64,000 bases of DNA from an uncultured Bacteroides sp. (GTDB lineage Bacteria; Bacteroidota; Bacteroidia; Bacteroidales; UBA932): positions 1 to 64,000 of the forward strand of contig UQQM01000005.1 in the NCBI GenBank assembly GCA_900543205.1, read 5' to 3'. This document shows positions 29,023 through 38,880 of the stretch, in pieces. The position numbers and the translations under genes are program-made. The notes beneath the pieces are model-generated. The model did not search any database and was not told the origin of the DNA. It saw nothing but the letters and a program-made list of their open reading frames with translations. Within the stretch, counting starts at the first letter, position 1, and the number at the start of each line of letters is the position of its first letter.

Positions 29023-29748
29023 TTAGAAATACATGACGAGCGCGAGCCTGGTGGAGAGCAGGTCGATGTTGTAGTGGATGCCGAAGTTGTTGGAGTTGCT
29101 GTAGTCCACCTGGTTGGCCACCTGGACGGTATTGGTCCAGTCGAGGCTCATCAGGTCGATGCTGAGCTCCATGGCGATGTTTTTCATCACGAAAGCGCTG
29201 ATTCCGGGCGAGAACGCCAGGCTGAGGGAGAACTTGTCGTAATAGGTACCCTCCTTGCGCCCTTCGTTCATCGCGTAGGTCTTGCCCTGTCCGACCCCTC
29301 CTTCAAGCGCAAGCTCGGTGAAGAAGGCGAAGCGGCGGCTGCCTGCGATGGGAATGTAGGAGCGCCCGGTGATGGCGGCAGTGTACTCATGGTCGATGTG
29401 ATAGTGGTTCCCCAGCGAGAGCCCCATGTCGGAGAAGGATAGGTCTGCCTCGTCTATGCCTATGGAGGTCCTGTTGTAGTTCAGCCTCAGGCCGAGCGAC
29501 ATGTTGTCCCTGACGAAATAGGAGCCGGCTATTGAGAACTTCCATGTGTCAAGAGAGGCCTTCGCGCCCTGGATCATGGAGAAGAGTGCGTCGTAGCCGG
29601 TTTCGTTTCCTATGTTGTAGTCGTTGTAGGAGAACACCAGCCCTGCGGACTTGCTGCCCTTGGGGATGAAGCAGTTGTCTTTTTCCTCGGCCGTAGCGAG
29701 AGCTGCGGTGAGCATCAGCGCGGCCGCAAGCAATGTCAGTTTTCGCAT
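29023..29748 (-). CDS. Outer-membrane beta-barrel protein
   Basis: 241 residues with a signal peptide (MRKLTLLAAALMLTAALATA) and an alternating beta pattern ending NIDLLSTRLALVMYF, typical of a barrel C-terminus. It is probably co-transcribed with the PCMD lipoprotein, suggesting that the pair works at the surface. No ligand can be named. Confidence 0.75.
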   Translation of the reverse strand: MRKLTLLAAALMLTAALATAEEKDNCFIPKGSKSAGLVFSYNDYNIGNETGYDALFSMIQGAKASLDTWKFSIAGSYFVRDNMSLGLRLNYNRTSIGIDEADLSFSDMGLSLGNHYHIDHEYTAAITGRSYIPIAGSRRFAFFTELALEGGVGQGKTYAMNEGRKEGTYYDKFSLSLAFSPGISAFVMKNIAMELSIDLMSLDWTNTVQVANQVDYSNSNNFGIHYNIDLLSTRLALVMYF

Positions 29749-29762
29749 ATCCTTTCAGAATT

Positions 29763-29800
29763 AAAAAAAGAGACTGCCTCGTTTATCTCGGTAGTCTCTT
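29763..29800 (-). terminator. Terminator of tRNA-Phe
   Basis: AAGAGACTGCC (29768-29778) pairs with GGTAGTCTCTT (29790-29800). On the minus strand the stem is followed by a T-run. Confidence 0.8.
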
Positions 29801-29810
29801 CATGTTTTTG

Positions 29811-29883
29811 TGGTGCTGGCAGGAGTTGAACCGGCGACACATGGATTTTCAGTCCATTGCTCTACCACCTGAGCTACAGCACC
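29811..29883 (-). tRNA. tRNA-Phe (GAA)
   Basis: The 73-nt cloverleaf reads GGTGCTG/CAGCACC acceptor stem with discriminator A, D-arm GCTCAGGTGGTAGAGC, anticodon arm TGGACTGAAAATCCA with anticodon GAA, and T-loop GTTCAACTC. CCA is not encoded beyond the discriminator. Confidence 0.95.
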
Positions 29884-29936
29884 ATTGCCCTGACGGGATT
29901 GCAAAGGTAGTCAAAAAAAGTCAATCTGCAAATTTT

Positions 29937-31127
29937 TTATAAACTTTTGACTGCCGACGCCAGATTTTCCAGTGCGGTCGCCAGTTTGGCGCGCGGGCAT
30001 CCCGCATTCAGGCGCATGAAACCCGCCCCTTCCTTGCCGAACATGGTGCCGTCGTTGAGGGCCAGGCGGGCCCTGTTGACGAATAAATCCACGAGACGCT
30101 CCTGTGGAAGGCCCAGCCTGCGGCAGTCCAGCCATATCAGGAACGACGCTTCGGGCGCCACGGCGTGAACCTGCGGGAGATCGGCTTTCAGCCGGGCGCA
30201 GACGAAATCCACGTTGCCCTCGACGTAGGAGAGCATTTCCTTGCGCCATTCCCAGCCTTTGTCGGTGTAGGCCGCCCTCGTGGCCTCGGCGGAGAATATG
30301 CTGGGGTAGTCGGTTTCATTTGCCTCCAGATAGCCGAAGAACTTCTCCGCGAGCTCCGGATTCCTGATTATGCAGTAGGAGCTGACGACCCCGGCGATGT
30401 TGAAGGTCTTGGAGGGGGCGAGGAAGCTGACGCTGCACTTCTCCGCGTTTTCGCTCACGCTGGCGAAGGGGTGGTGCTTCCTGCCGTGGAGCAGCATCTC
30501 GGCATGTATCTCGTCGGAAACCACCAGGATGCCGTACCGGACGCAGATATCCGCCAGCCTGCGCAGGCTCTCCTCGGAGAAGCACACCCCGCCCGGATTG
30601 TGGGGGTTGCAGAGCATAAGCATCCTGGTTCTGCCGTCGATGAGCTTCTCCAGCCCGTCGAGGTCCATCTCGTAGCTTTTCAGGAACCCCTCCCCGTCAT
30701 ATACGGGTATGAGGGGGTTGTCCACCACCTCGAAGCCGCAGGCCTCGGGAACTTCCCTGAAGGGATGGTACACGGGAGGCTGGATGATGACCTTGTCGCC
30801 GGGCGACAGGAAGCAGCGAGTTGCGAAACCGAAGCCCCTGACTATTCCCGGGACATATCTGAACTCGGACGGGTCCACCTTCCAGCCGTGCAGGCGGTAC
30901 ACCCAGTCCGACACTATGCGGAAATAGTCGTCGCCCGTGGTTGGGTAGCCGAGTATAGGGTGGTCCAGACGCTTTCGCAGGGCGTCGATTATGAAGTCGG
31001 GGGTCCTGAAGTCCATGTCGGCGACCCAGAGTGATATCAGGTCGTCGCGTCCGAAAGTCTGCTTCAGAGTGTCTACATTGAGGCTTCTTGTGCCGTGTCT
31101 GTCTATCGTTTCGTCGAAATTGTACAT
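29937..31127 (-). CDS. PatB/MalY-type PLP aminotransferase (cystathionine beta-lyase-like)
   Basis: A fold-type I PLP enzyme of 396 residues from MYNFDETIDRHGTRSLNVD. The family pattern is clear: LWVADMDFRTP near the start, MLCNPHNPGGVCF, VVSDEIHAEML, and the PLP lysine in APSKTFNIAGV. PatB/MalY enzymes cleave C-S bonds of cystathionine or cysteine. In-frame Met at 31169 would add 14 residues outside the family start. Confidence 0.88.
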   Translation of the reverse strand: MYNFDETIDRHGTRSLNVDTLKQTFGRDDLISLWVADMDFRTPDFIIDALRKRLDHPILGYPTTGDDYFRIVSDWVYRLHGWKVDPSEFRYVPGIVRGFGFATRCFLSPGDKVIIQPPVYHPFREVPEACGFEVVDNPLIPVYDGEGFLKSYEMDLDGLEKLIDGRTRMLMLCNPHNPGGVCFSEESLRRLADICVRYGILVVSDEIHAEMLLHGRKHHPFASVSENAEKCSVSFLAPSKTFNIAGVVSSYCIIRNPELAEKFFGYLEANETDYPSIFSAEATRAAYTDKGWEWRKEMLSYVEGNVDFVCARLKADLPQVHAVAPEASFLIWLDCRRLGLPQERLVDLFVNRARLALNDGTMFGKEGAGFMRLNAGCPRAKLATALENLASAVKSL

Positions 31128-31209
31128 GGGTGATGTCAGTTCGTGATGATAAAAAGCAAAGTTAACCACACTTTTTTGAAAAAATCTTAAAATATGAACA
31201 TTTAATTTT

Positions 31210-31217
31210 TATCTTTG
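31210..31217 (+). promoter_or_regulatory. -7 box of the porin/pot operon
   Basis: TATCTTTG fits TAnnTTTG exactly. It lies 41 bases before ATG 31259, and the genes after it are spaced as one operon to 36538. Confidence 0.5.
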
Positions 31218-31258
31218 CGCCCGAAGTTCAACCAAACCTGTTTTTATGGTAGCGAAAA

Positions 31259-32272
31259 ATGAAGAAACTACTTTTATCGATCGCAGCTCTGCTGCCGGGC
31301 TTGCTTGCGTTCTCGCAAGAGGCTGACGACCTCGGTAGGTATGCCGAGGTAACACTCATCCCGCGCCTGGACCTCAACCCTACTTATGCCGGCGATTCCG
31401 GTTTGGGTTTCAACCACGGCAATTCTTCAATTTACACTCTCTTTGAAGGTTCCCTTTCGGAACATTTCTCCTGGACGATAGCCAACCACTGGCTGCAGGC
31501 CGGAGGCGACTACGCCTGGCCGTACAGGGACCTCGGACGGTCCGACACGACCAACTGGGTGGACTATTTCGCAGGCTATTTCTCGTTCGGCAACTGGACG
31601 ATCGGCCTCGGAAAGGACATGATCGCCACCGGCGGCTTCGAGTACGAGGACTGGGACTGGGACCTTCACACCGATTTCTCCTCTCCTCTCGCCGGCGGTC
31701 TGGCATGTTACCAGTGGGGCGCGTCCGTCTCCTGGATGACCCCCTCGGAGATGAGCGAGTTCACACTCCAGATGACCACCTCCCCGTACGGAGAGCATCC
31801 TTTCGCGAGCGGACTCTGGGCATATTCATTCCAATGGAGGGGTGAATACGGCTGGTATTCCCTCATAGGAAGCGCGAGCGCGCTCCAGTATGCGAAGGAC
31901 GGCTACGACTGGCTGTTCGCGGTGGGCATGAACTTCGATTTGACCGACGAACTGGCCCTGACCCTCGACTGGAACAACAGCTACGGCTTCGACGAGGACA
32001 GCTGGACCCTCGCTCCCGGGCATACGCTGCAGGGCAAGCTGGCATACGCACCTTCCGACAAGTTCGACCTCGCCCTGCGCGGCTGGTACGCCTTTGCGGA
32101 CGACAGGACCCTGCTTCCCGATTGCTGGACTGCGGGAGCCGTCTTCCAGTACTATCCGCTTCATGATTCCGATGACCTCAGGCTCCACGCCTCGCTGGCA
32201 TGGAATTCCGTCCTCTCGCAGGCGACCCTGAGCATAGGCGCACGCTACAATCTCAGATTCAGTCTCTTTTAG
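31259..32272 (+). CDS. Porin-like outer-membrane protein heading the pot operon
   Basis: 337 residues, signal peptide MKKLLLSIAALLPGLLAFSQ, many Trp/Tyr in alternating strands (GNWTIGLGKDMIATGGFEYE) and C-terminus GARYNLRFSLF, all typical of a barrel. The potA start follows after 9 bases. From this position it may be the outer-membrane entry for polyamines, which is inference from context. Confidence 0.78.
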   Translation: MKKLLLSIAALLPGLLAFSQEADDLGRYAEVTLIPRLDLNPTYAGDSGLGFNHGNSSIYTLFEGSLSEHFSWTIANHWLQAGGDYAWPYRDLGRSDTTNWVDYFAGYFSFGNWTIGLGKDMIATGGFEYEDWDWDLHTDFSSPLAGGLACYQWGASVSWMTPSEMSEFTLQMTTSPYGEHPFASGLWAYSFQWRGEYGWYSLIGSASALQYAKDGYDWLFAVGMNFDLTDELALTLDWNNSYGFDEDSWTLAPGHTLQGKLAYAPSDKFDLALRGWYAFADDRTLLPDCWTAGAVFQYYPLHDSDDLRLHASLAWNSVLSQATLSIGARYNLRFSLF

Positions 32273-32281
32273 CGGGGAGAA

Positions 32282-33664
32282 ATGAGCAAGGACATAGTAA
32301 TCTCACTCCAGCACCTGTCCAAGTCATACGACGGGAAGAAGGTGCTTGACGACATAAACCTCGACATCCGCGAGGGGGAGTTCGTCACCCTGCTCGGCCC
32401 TTCCGGCTGCGGCAAGACCACTACGCTCCGTCTGATTGCGGGATTTCTCGCGCCCGACGAAGGAAGGATTCTGCTCGACGGCAAGGACATCTCGTCCATG
32501 CCGCCCTACAGGAGGCCGTTCAACACGGTGTTCCAGAGGTATGCGCTTTTCCCGCATCTCGATGTGTACGACAACATAGCCTTCGGTCTCAAGCTCCAGA
32601 AGGTGCCCACCGATGAAATCGACAAGCGTGTCCGCCGCATACTCAAGATGGTGAGCATGACCGACTATGAGAGCCGCGACGTGGAGTCGCTTTCCGGCGG
32701 CCAGCAGCAGAGGGTGGCCATAGCCCGCGCGCTTGTGAACCGCCCCCGCGTGCTGCTTCTCGACGAGCCTCTCGCCGCCCTGGACCTCAAGATGCGCAAG
32801 GACATGCAGATCGAGCTCAAGGAGATGCACGCCCAGCTCGGCATCACCTTCATCTACGTGACCCACGACCAGGAGGAGGCGCTCACGCTCTCGGACAATA
32901 TCGTGGTGATGAACGAAGGCAGGATACTCCAGGCCGGCACCCCCGTGTCCATCTACAACGAACCCCAGAACTCCTTCGTGGCCGACTTCATAGGGGAGTC
33001 CAACATCCTCAACGGCACCATGCTCAGGGACCGCCGCGTGGAGTTCCTCGGGCATGAGTTCGACTGCGTGGACGAAGGCTTCGGCGAAAATGTCCCCGTG
33101 GACGTCGTGGTGCGCCCCGAGGACGTATACATAATGCACAGGCTCGAGGGCTCGCAGTTCTCCGGAACCGTCAAGTCCTGCACCTTCAAGGGAGTTCACT
33201 ACGAGATGTTCGTGGACACCGACAAGGGCTTCGAGCTGATGATCCAGGACTACAACGCCTTCGAGGTCGGCTCCCGGGTGGGCCTGCTCATACGTCCGAA
33301 CGACATCCAGGTGATGCACAAGGAGCGTGTGTGCAACAGCTTCGAGGCCGAGGTCGTGGACGGAAGCCATATCAGGCTCATGGGCGCGGAAATCGAATGC
33401 GCCGCAGCGGCCGGCTTTGCGCCCGGCGACAAGGTCACCGCGACGGTGGACTTCGGCAATGTTGAGCTCGTGGACCATCAGGAGGACGGCCAGTTCGCCG
33501 GAGACGTGCATTTCCTGCTCTACAAGGGCGACCACTATCATCTGACCGTGCTCACCGAGGACGGCTATCATGTCTGGGTGGACACCGATGACGTATGGGA
33601 CAAGGGCGATCTCGTGGGAATCAACTTCGCCCCCGGGAACATTAAACTTTCCGCAGGGAAATGA
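32282..33664 (+). CDS. potA: Spermidine/putrescine ABC transporter ATPase
   Basis: The 460-residue ATPase has Walker [10 protein letters not shown] (about 40-48), signature LSGGQQQR (about 139-146), Walker [13 protein letters not shown] and the H-loop [10 protein letters not shown]. The C-terminal part (about 240-460) is roughly 80 residues longer than E. coli PotA and looks like an extended or doubled TOBE region. It powers the PotB/PotC permease. Its end overlaps potB by 4 bases. Confidence 0.93.
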   Translation: MSKDIVISLQHLSKSYDGKKVLDDINLDIREGEFVTLLGPSGCGKTTTLRLIAGFLAPDEGRILLDGKDISSMPPYRRPFNTVFQRYALFPHLDVYDNIAFGLKLQKVPTDEIDKRVRRILKMVSMTDYESRDVESLSGGQQQRVAIARALVNRPRVLLLDEPLAALDLKMRKDMQIELKEMHAQLGITFIYVTHDQEEALTLSDNIVVMNEGRILQAGTPVSIYNEPQNSFVADFIGESNILNGTMLRDRRVEFLGHEFDCVDEGFGENVPVDVVVRPEDVYIMHRLEGSQFSGTVKSCTFKGVHYEMFVDTDKGFELMIQDYNAFEVGSRVGLLIRPNDIQVMHKERVCNSFEAEVVDGSHIRLMGAEIECAAAAGFAPGDKVTATVDFGNVELVDHQEDGQFAGDVHFLLYKGDHYHLTVLTEDGYHVWVDTDDVWDKGDLVGINFAPGNIKLSAGK

Positions 33665-34443
33665 AGATAACGAGATCCACCTGGGCTCTTCCATATCTGG
33701 TATTCCTGGTGCTGTTCGTCGCGCTCCCGCTCGTGATGATAATAGTGTATGCGTTCAGGGACGCCCAGACGAGAGCCTTCACCCTGGCGAATTTCGCCAA
33801 GTTCTTCAGCGCTCCGCATGACCTGAACACCTTCCTGTATTCCATACAGGTGGCGTTCGTCAACACGCTGCTGTGTCTGCTCATCGCATATCCGGCGGCG
33901 TGGATACTCACCAAGTCTTCGTTCAACCGCTCGAAGATAACCGTGATGCTGTTCATCCTCCCCATGTGGATAAACATGCTGATCCGCACCCTCGCCACGG
34001 TCGCGCTCTTCGACTTCCTGCGCTTCCCGCTCGGGGAGGGGGCCCTGTATTTCGGCATGGTCTACAACTTCCTTCCGTTCATGATATATCCGATTTACAA
34101 TTCGCTCGACAAACTGGACAATTCGTATATCGAGGCGGCACAGGATCTCGGTGCGACGCCGTGGAAGGTGTTCTGGAAAGTCACGGTGCCGCTGTCCATG
34201 CCCGGAGTGTGGAGCGGGGTGCTCATGGTGTTCATGCCCACCATCTCCACCTTCGCCATCGCCGAACTGCTGACTCTCAACAAGGTCAAGCTCTTCGGTA
34301 CGACGATTCAGGAGAACATCAACAACGGTTTCTGGAACTACGGCTCCGCGCTTGCCCTGATAATGCTGCTGATCATCGGTCTCACGACCCTGATCTCCGA
34401 CCAGGACAGCGCACGTGACGGAGAAAAAGGAGGTCTGATATGA
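33661..34443 (+). CDS. potB: Spermidine/putrescine ABC transporter permease
   Basis: 260 residues with about six membrane segments and the EAA loop [20 protein letters not shown] (about 157-176), which contacts the ATPase. Overlaps potA and potC by 4 bases each. Confidence 0.93.
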   Translation: MKITRSTWALPYLVFLVLFVALPLVMIIVYAFRDAQTRAFTLANFAKFFSAPHDLNTFLYSIQVAFVNTLLCLLIAYPAAWILTKSSFNRSKITVMLFILPMWINMLIRTLATVALFDFLRFPLGEGALYFGMVYNFLPFMIYPIYNSLDKLDNSYIEAAQDLGATPWKVFWKVTVPLSMPGVWSGVLMVFMPTISTFAIAELLTLNKVKLFGTTIQENINNGFWNYGSALALIMLLIIGLTTLISDQDSARDGEKGGLI

Positions 34444-35240
34444 AAAAGCTGCTTGCAAGGGGCTATCTGGCGGTGCTGCTGGTCATATTGTACGCCCCGA
34501 TACTCATAATAGCCATATTCTCCTTCACCGAAGCCAAGGTGCTCGGCAACTGGACGGGATTCTCGACCAAGCTCTATGAGTCCCTGTTCTCCGGAGGCCT
34601 CGGCTCCTCGATGGTGAGGGCGATAGAGAACACCCTGACCATAGGCCTGCTGGCCGCATTCTGCTCCATGATCCTGGGCAGCGTGGCCGCCATAGGCATA
34701 CACAACATGCGGGGACGCGGGCGCAGGGCGATCACCTTCCTCAACGACATCCCGATGCTGAATCCCGACATCATCACGGGTATTTCGCTTTTCATCCTGT
34801 TTGTCGCCGTGGGGGTGAGCCAGGGCTATGTCACGGTGCTTCTGGCGCATATATCCTTCTGCACTCCCTACGTGGTGCTCACGGTGCTGCCCAGGCTCCG
34901 GATGATGAACCCCAATATCTACGAAGCCGCGCTCGACCTCGGCGCGACGCCGTCACAGGCCCTGCGCAAGGTCATCATCCCCCAGATCCGGCCTTCGATG
35001 ATCTCAGGCTTCATCCTGGCCTTCACCCTTTCGATCGATGACTTTGCGGTCACCCTCTTCACCAAGGGCAACCACGGACTGGAGACCCTGTCCACCTATA
35101 TCTATGCGGACGCCCGCAAGGGAGGCCTGACTCCCGAGCTCAGGCCGCTCATGACGCTGATTTTCCTGGCGGTGCTGGCGCTCCTCATAGTCATCAACAT
35201 ACGTTCAGCAAGAAACAACAGACAAAAAATTACGAAATGA
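34440..35240 (+). CDS. potC: Spermidine/putrescine ABC transporter permease
   Basis: 266 residues with about six membrane segments and the EAA loop EAALDLGATPSQALRKVIIP. The next gene potD starts within its last codons (4-base overlap). Confidence 0.93.
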   Translation: MKKLLARGYLAVLLVILYAPILIIAIFSFTEAKVLGNWTGFSTKLYESLFSGGLGSSMVRAIENTLTIGLLAAFCSMILGSVAAIGIHNMRGRGRRAITFLNDIPMLNPDIITGISLFILFVAVGVSQGYVTVLLAHISFCTPYVVLTVLPRLRMMNPNIYEAALDLGATPSQALRKVIIPQIRPSMISGFILAFTLSIDDFAVTLFTKGNHGLETLSTYIYADARKGGLTPELRPLMTLIFLAVLALLIVINIRSARNNRQKITK

Positions 35241-36538
35241 AAAAATTCTTCGCCGCAGCATTATGCGTGCTTTTCGCGGCTTCTGCCGCCTGCTTCGCCG
35301 CCGACCGCGAGCACACCCTGAAAATCTACAACTGGGCCGACTACATCGACGAGGACCTTCTGACCGAGTTCCAGCAGTGGTATGAGGAGCAGACGGGCGA
35401 GCCTGTGGAGATCATCTACCAGCTCTTCGACATCAACGAGGTGATGCTCTCCAAGATAGAGAAGGGTCATGAGGACTTCGATGTCGTGTGCCCCTCCGAC
35501 TATATCATCGAGCGCATGCTCAAGGCCGACCTCCTGCTGCCCATAGACAAGGACTTCGGCGACACCCCCGACTATACCGTCAATGTCGCCCCCTTCATGA
35601 ACGAATTCCTGACCCAGGTGGACGGGAGCGGCAAGAACGCAGTGGACTATACCGTGCCCTATATGTGGGGTACAGTGGGCATCACCTACAATCCCAGGTA
35701 TGTCAGCGCCGAGGAAGTGTCAACCTGGGATGTGCTCAAGGATCCCAGGTTCGAGGGCAAGGTGCTGATGAAGGAGGCTTTCCGCGACGTCTACACTGCC
35801 TTCAATTTCGCACTCAACTACGACCGCGTGAAGAACGGGGAAGTGACCTTCGAGGAACTTTCATACGATGTGTCGCCCGAATCCATAGCCCGTGTGGAGG
35901 CTTATCTCAACGAGATGAAGCCCAACATCGCAGGCTGGGAGGCCGATTTCGGCAAGGAGATGATGACCAAGGAGAAGGCCTGGCTCAACCTGACCTGGAG
36001 CGGTGACGCCCAGTGGGCCATAGAGGAGGCCGAGGCAGTGGGAGTTCCCCTCGACTATGCAGTTCCCGCCTCCGGAGCCGTGGTATGGTTCGACGGTTGG
36101 GTAATCCCCAAGTATGCGAAGAACGTGCAGGCCGCCCGCTATTTCATCAACTTCATGTGCAAGCCCGAGAACGCCCTGCGCAACATGGACGTGATAGGCT
36201 ATGTGAGCGCAATAGGCGGTGACGAGGTGCTCGCGGCCATGAGCGACAGCAGCGCCTACGAGCCGATTGACGCCAGCTACTTCTTCGGCGAAGCCGGCAA
36301 GGGTGCATGTCTGAACCGGATCATGTATCCCGACGCGTCCGTCATAAAGGACAGCGGAATCATGCACGACTGCGGTACCGAGGAGCTGCTGGCCATGTGG
36401 TCGCGTGTGAAGGGCGACAACGCCAGCGGCATGACGGTGTTCATCATCGGCGCCATCGTGGTGCTGCTGGTGCTCGCGTTCGTGTTCAGCCGCAGCAGGA
36501 AGAAGCACGGACATCGCCGCGCAGGCGCGAGGCGCTGA
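35237..36538 (+). CDS. potD: Polyamine-binding protein with C-terminal membrane anchor
   Basis: The 433-residue protein has an N-terminal signal (MKKFFAAALCVLFAASAACFA; SAAC could be a lipobox) and a periplasmic-binding fold from LKIYNWADYIDEDLL, the classic PotD opening. PotD from E. coli is about 350 residues. Here residues about 395-433 add a hydrophobic helix (MTVFIIGAIVVLLVLAFVFS) and a basic tail (RSRKKHGHRRAGARR), which would tether it to the inner membrane with a cytoplasmic tail. A strong terminator follows. Confidence 0.92.
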   Translation: MKKFFAAALCVLFAASAACFAADREHTLKIYNWADYIDEDLLTEFQQWYEEQTGEPVEIIYQLFDINEVMLSKIEKGHEDFDVVCPSDYIIERMLKADLLLPIDKDFGDTPDYTVNVAPFMNEFLTQVDGSGKNAVDYTVPYMWGTVGITYNPRYVSAEEVSTWDVLKDPRFEGKVLMKEAFRDVYTAFNFALNYDRVKNGEVTFEELSYDVSPESIARVEAYLNEMKPNIAGWEADFGKEMMTKEKAWLNLTWSGDAQWAIEEAEAVGVPLDYAVPASGAVVWFDGWVIPKYAKNVQAARYFINFMCKPENALRNMDVIGYVSAIGGDEVLAAMSDSSAYEPIDASYFFGEAGKGACLNRIMYPDASVIKDSGIMHDCGTEELLAMWSRVKGDNASGMTVFIIGAIVVLLVLAFVFSRSRKKHGHRRAGARR

Positions 36539-36557
36539 GTGCTGAAGCCTTTACATG

Positions 36558-36590
36558 GAAAACGCCGGAGTTGTGAGCTCCGGCGTTTTC
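36558..36590. terminator. Bidirectional terminator after potD
   Basis: GAAAACGCCGGAG pairs perfectly with CTCCGGCGTTTTC around TTGTGAG. It separates potD from the convergent permease gene. Confidence 0.88.
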
Positions 36591-36606
36591 CGTATCTTGA
36601 ACCCTC

Positions 36607-37890
36607 TCAGGCCTGTATCTTGTGCTTGTCGGGATCCTTGAAGACTATCATGAACAGTATTCCTACCACGAGGGCGTAGGCCGCGAAGATGTACCAGGCG
36701 GTGCTCCAGCTGGGTTCGGCCGCGTTGTAGACGAAGTGGTCGACCACTATGCCTGCGGCCCAGGTGCCGATGGAGGCTCCGAGTCCGTTGGTCATCAGCA
36801 TGAACAGGCCCTGGGCGGAGGAACGCATCTCCTTGTCCACGTGCTCGTTGACGAAGAGCGAGCCGGAGATGTTGAAGAAATCGAAGGCCATTCCGTAGAC
36901 TATGCAGCTCAGCACGAAGAGCCATACTCCGCCGCCGGGGTTGCCGAGTCCGAAGAATCCGAAGCGGAACACCCAGGCGATCATCGCTATCAGCATGACC
37001 TTCTTGATTCCGAACTTCTTCATGAAGAAGGGTATCAGCAGTATGCAGAGGGTTTCCGACGCCTGGCTCAGGGAAATCAGCGCGTTGGCGTTGTTGGCTC
37101 CCCAGGTGTGGGCGTATTCGGGATTGTCGGCGAACGAGGTGATGAAGGTGTTGGCGTAGCCGTTGGTTATCTGAAGCGCGGCTCCGAGCAGCATCGAGAA
37201 AATGAAGAATATCGCGAACTGGCCGTTCTTGAAGAGCTTGAACGCGCTCAGGCCGGTGGAGTCGGCGAAAGACTGCACTTCGGCGGTCTTGGGCTTGCAG
37301 GGGCAGTTGGGCAGGCTCAGCGCATAGAGGCAGAGGATGATGCTGAGTCCTCCGGACACGATGAACTGGTTGTAGGTGTGCTGGAACTGCACTCCGTCGG
37401 TCCCGCGCATGAAGTTCACGAAGAGCATGCTGCAGATGAAGCCCACGGTGCCGAACACCCTGATGGGAGGGAAGTCCTTGACGGGGTCCTTGCCCGCCTT
37501 TTCCAGAGCGTTGTAGGCCACGGAGTTGGCTATTGCTATGGTCGGCATGAAGAAGGCGACGCTGATAGTGTAGAGCGTATAGAACACTCCGAGCTGTATG
37601 CCGCTTCCGGCTTCCATCGCATAGAAGCCCACACCGAGCATCGCGGCTCCTGCGAGGCCGTGGCAGAGGGAGAGCACCTTCTGCGCGGGAATCCATTTGT
37701 CGGCGATTATGCCCATGAGCGCAGGCATGAATATCGACACGAAGCCCTGGGTGGCGAAGAACAGCCATATCTGGGAGCCGAAGCCGGACTTGGCGAGAAA
37801 ACTTCCCATGGAGGTGAGATAGGCGCCCCATACGGCGAACTCCAGGAAGTTCATCAGAATGAGCCTGAGGCTCACATTAGCATTTTTCAT
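36607..37890 (-). CDS. Nucleoside:proton symporter (NupG/XapB-like MFS)
   Basis: 427 residues with about 12 hydrophobic segments. The start LRLILMNFLEFAVWGAYLTSMG and GIIADKWIPAQKVL are typical of the Nuc_H_symport family. It imports nucleosides through the inner membrane with protons. Substrate range cannot be told from sequence. Confidence 0.87.
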   Translation of the reverse strand: MKNANVSLRLILMNFLEFAVWGAYLTSMGSFLAKSGFGSQIWLFFATQGFVSIFMPALMGIIADKWIPAQKVLSLCHGLAGAAMLGVGFYAMEAGSGIQLGVFYTLYTISVAFFMPTIAIANSVAYNALEKAGKDPVKDFPPIRVFGTVGFICSMLFVNFMRGTDGVQFQHTYNQFIVSGGLSIILCLYALSLPNCPCKPKTAEVQSFADSTGLSAFKLFKNGQFAIFFIFSMLLGAALQITNGYANTFITSFADNPEYAHTWGANNANALISLSQASETLCILLIPFFMKKFGIKKVMLIAMIAWVFRFGFFGLGNPGGGVWLFVLSCIVYGMAFDFFNISGSLFVNEHVDKEMRSSAQGLFMLMTNGLGASIGTWAAGIVVDHFVYNAAEPSWSTAWYIFAAYALVVGILFMIVFKDPDKHKIQA

Positions 37891-37946
37891 GTGATTAGTC
37901 GAAATTAGTTATCAGGCAAAATTAAAAGAATTTGTGATAATTTGCC

Positions 37947-37954
37947 TATTTTTG
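37947..37954 (+). promoter_or_regulatory. -7 promoter box
   Basis: TATTTTTG matches TAnnTTTG and lies 19 bases before ATG 37974. Confidence 0.4.
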
Positions 37955-37973
37955 TTGAAATTAATCTGTTTGC

Positions 37974-38837
37974 ATGAAGCCCAGAGCCATAGTCATCGCG
38001 GCAGTGTCAGTGATTGTCTGCGTATTGTTCATACTTCCACTGTTCTCCGGAGCCACGGAGTCTTTCAACGGGTTTTGGGACGGGCATCCGTATTCGAGTC
38101 TGGTGCTTTCCCTGCTTGCCGTGGCAGTTCCTCTGGCAGTACTCAACAAGGTTTATGACTTCTATGAGGACGGGAATTCCGTGCGGCGGGCCGTGAAGTT
38201 CCTTGCCGCCCTGCTTTTCTCGTATCTGACGGCCGGCGCCGTTTCCCTTGCCGGCCCCGTCTTCGAGTTCATATTGCAGCCCGGCAATCATCTGGCGGGC
38301 TGGCTTGGCGTCGCGGCGTCCGCACTGTATCTTGCGCTGGTGGCGGTCTTTGCGGCCATTCCGTTCGTGTCACTGATAGTCAAGGGGATTTTCGGCGGCG
38401 GAGGCCTGCTTGTCAGGATAGGAAGCGTGGCGGTCGTGCTCGTTCAGCTTCTGGCGGTGATACCTCTGACGCTATTCATCATCAGGGAGTTGTGGTGGGT
38501 GATTCTGGTCGCGGCGGCCCTGCTGATGCTCATCGGCTTTGCTTCGGGAGGCTCGTCGGACGGACTTTTTTCGTCCGACGACCGCTCGGGGGACGTGAAG
38601 GGAGGCGGCGAACTTCGCAGGTACTGGAAGTCCCTGGACTACTATATTGGTGCGCGTGTGCCGGTTTATGAGTATGAAGGGCATTTATATGTGAAAGCTT
38701 CCGATACCTATAAAACCTTCATGTCTGCCGACCAGCAGAAAGCGCACACAGAGCGTGTGTTGAAGAAAGTGGATACTTCCACCTGCTATGAAATAGACGG
38801 AAAGGATTACTATCGCTTGAAAAGCGACTGGTTTTGA
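37974..38837 (+). CDS. Integral membrane protein of unknown function
   Basis: 287 residues with about five hydrophobic segments in the first 190 (IVIAAVSVIVCVLFILPLF, SSLVLSLLAVAVPLAVL, LWWVILVAAALLMLIGF). A soluble C-terminal part (about 205-287) ends TCYEIDGKDYYRLKSDWF. I do not recognise the family. Confidence 0.7.
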   Translation: MKPRAIVIAAVSVIVCVLFILPLFSGATESFNGFWDGHPYSSLVLSLLAVAVPLAVLNKVYDFYEDGNSVRRAVKFLAALLFSYLTAGAVSLAGPVFEFILQPGNHLAGWLGVAASALYLALVAVFAAIPFVSLIVKGIFGGGGLLVRIGSVAVVLVQLLAVIPLTLFIIRELWWVILVAAALLMLIGFASGGSSDGLFSSDDRSGDVKGGGELRRYWKSLDYYIGARVPVYEYEGHLYVKASDTYKTFMSADQQKAHTERVLKKVDTSTCYEIDGKDYYRLKSDWF

Positions 38838-38868
38838 GCATTTGCGGCAGTTTTTCGGCTTTTCTGCT

Positions 38869-38876
38869 TATCTTTG
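38869..38876 (+). promoter_or_regulatory. -7 promoter box of tgt, very close to the start codon
   Basis: TATCTTTG ends 4 bases before ATG 38881. Transcription would begin at or next to the start codon, predicting a leaderless or nearly leaderless tgt mRNA. Confidence 0.45.
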
Positions 38877-38880
38877 AAAG

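Noticed and set aside
29811..29883. tRNA-Phe as an integration site
   Set aside because: No duplicated tRNA end or integrase is found on either side of it in the window.
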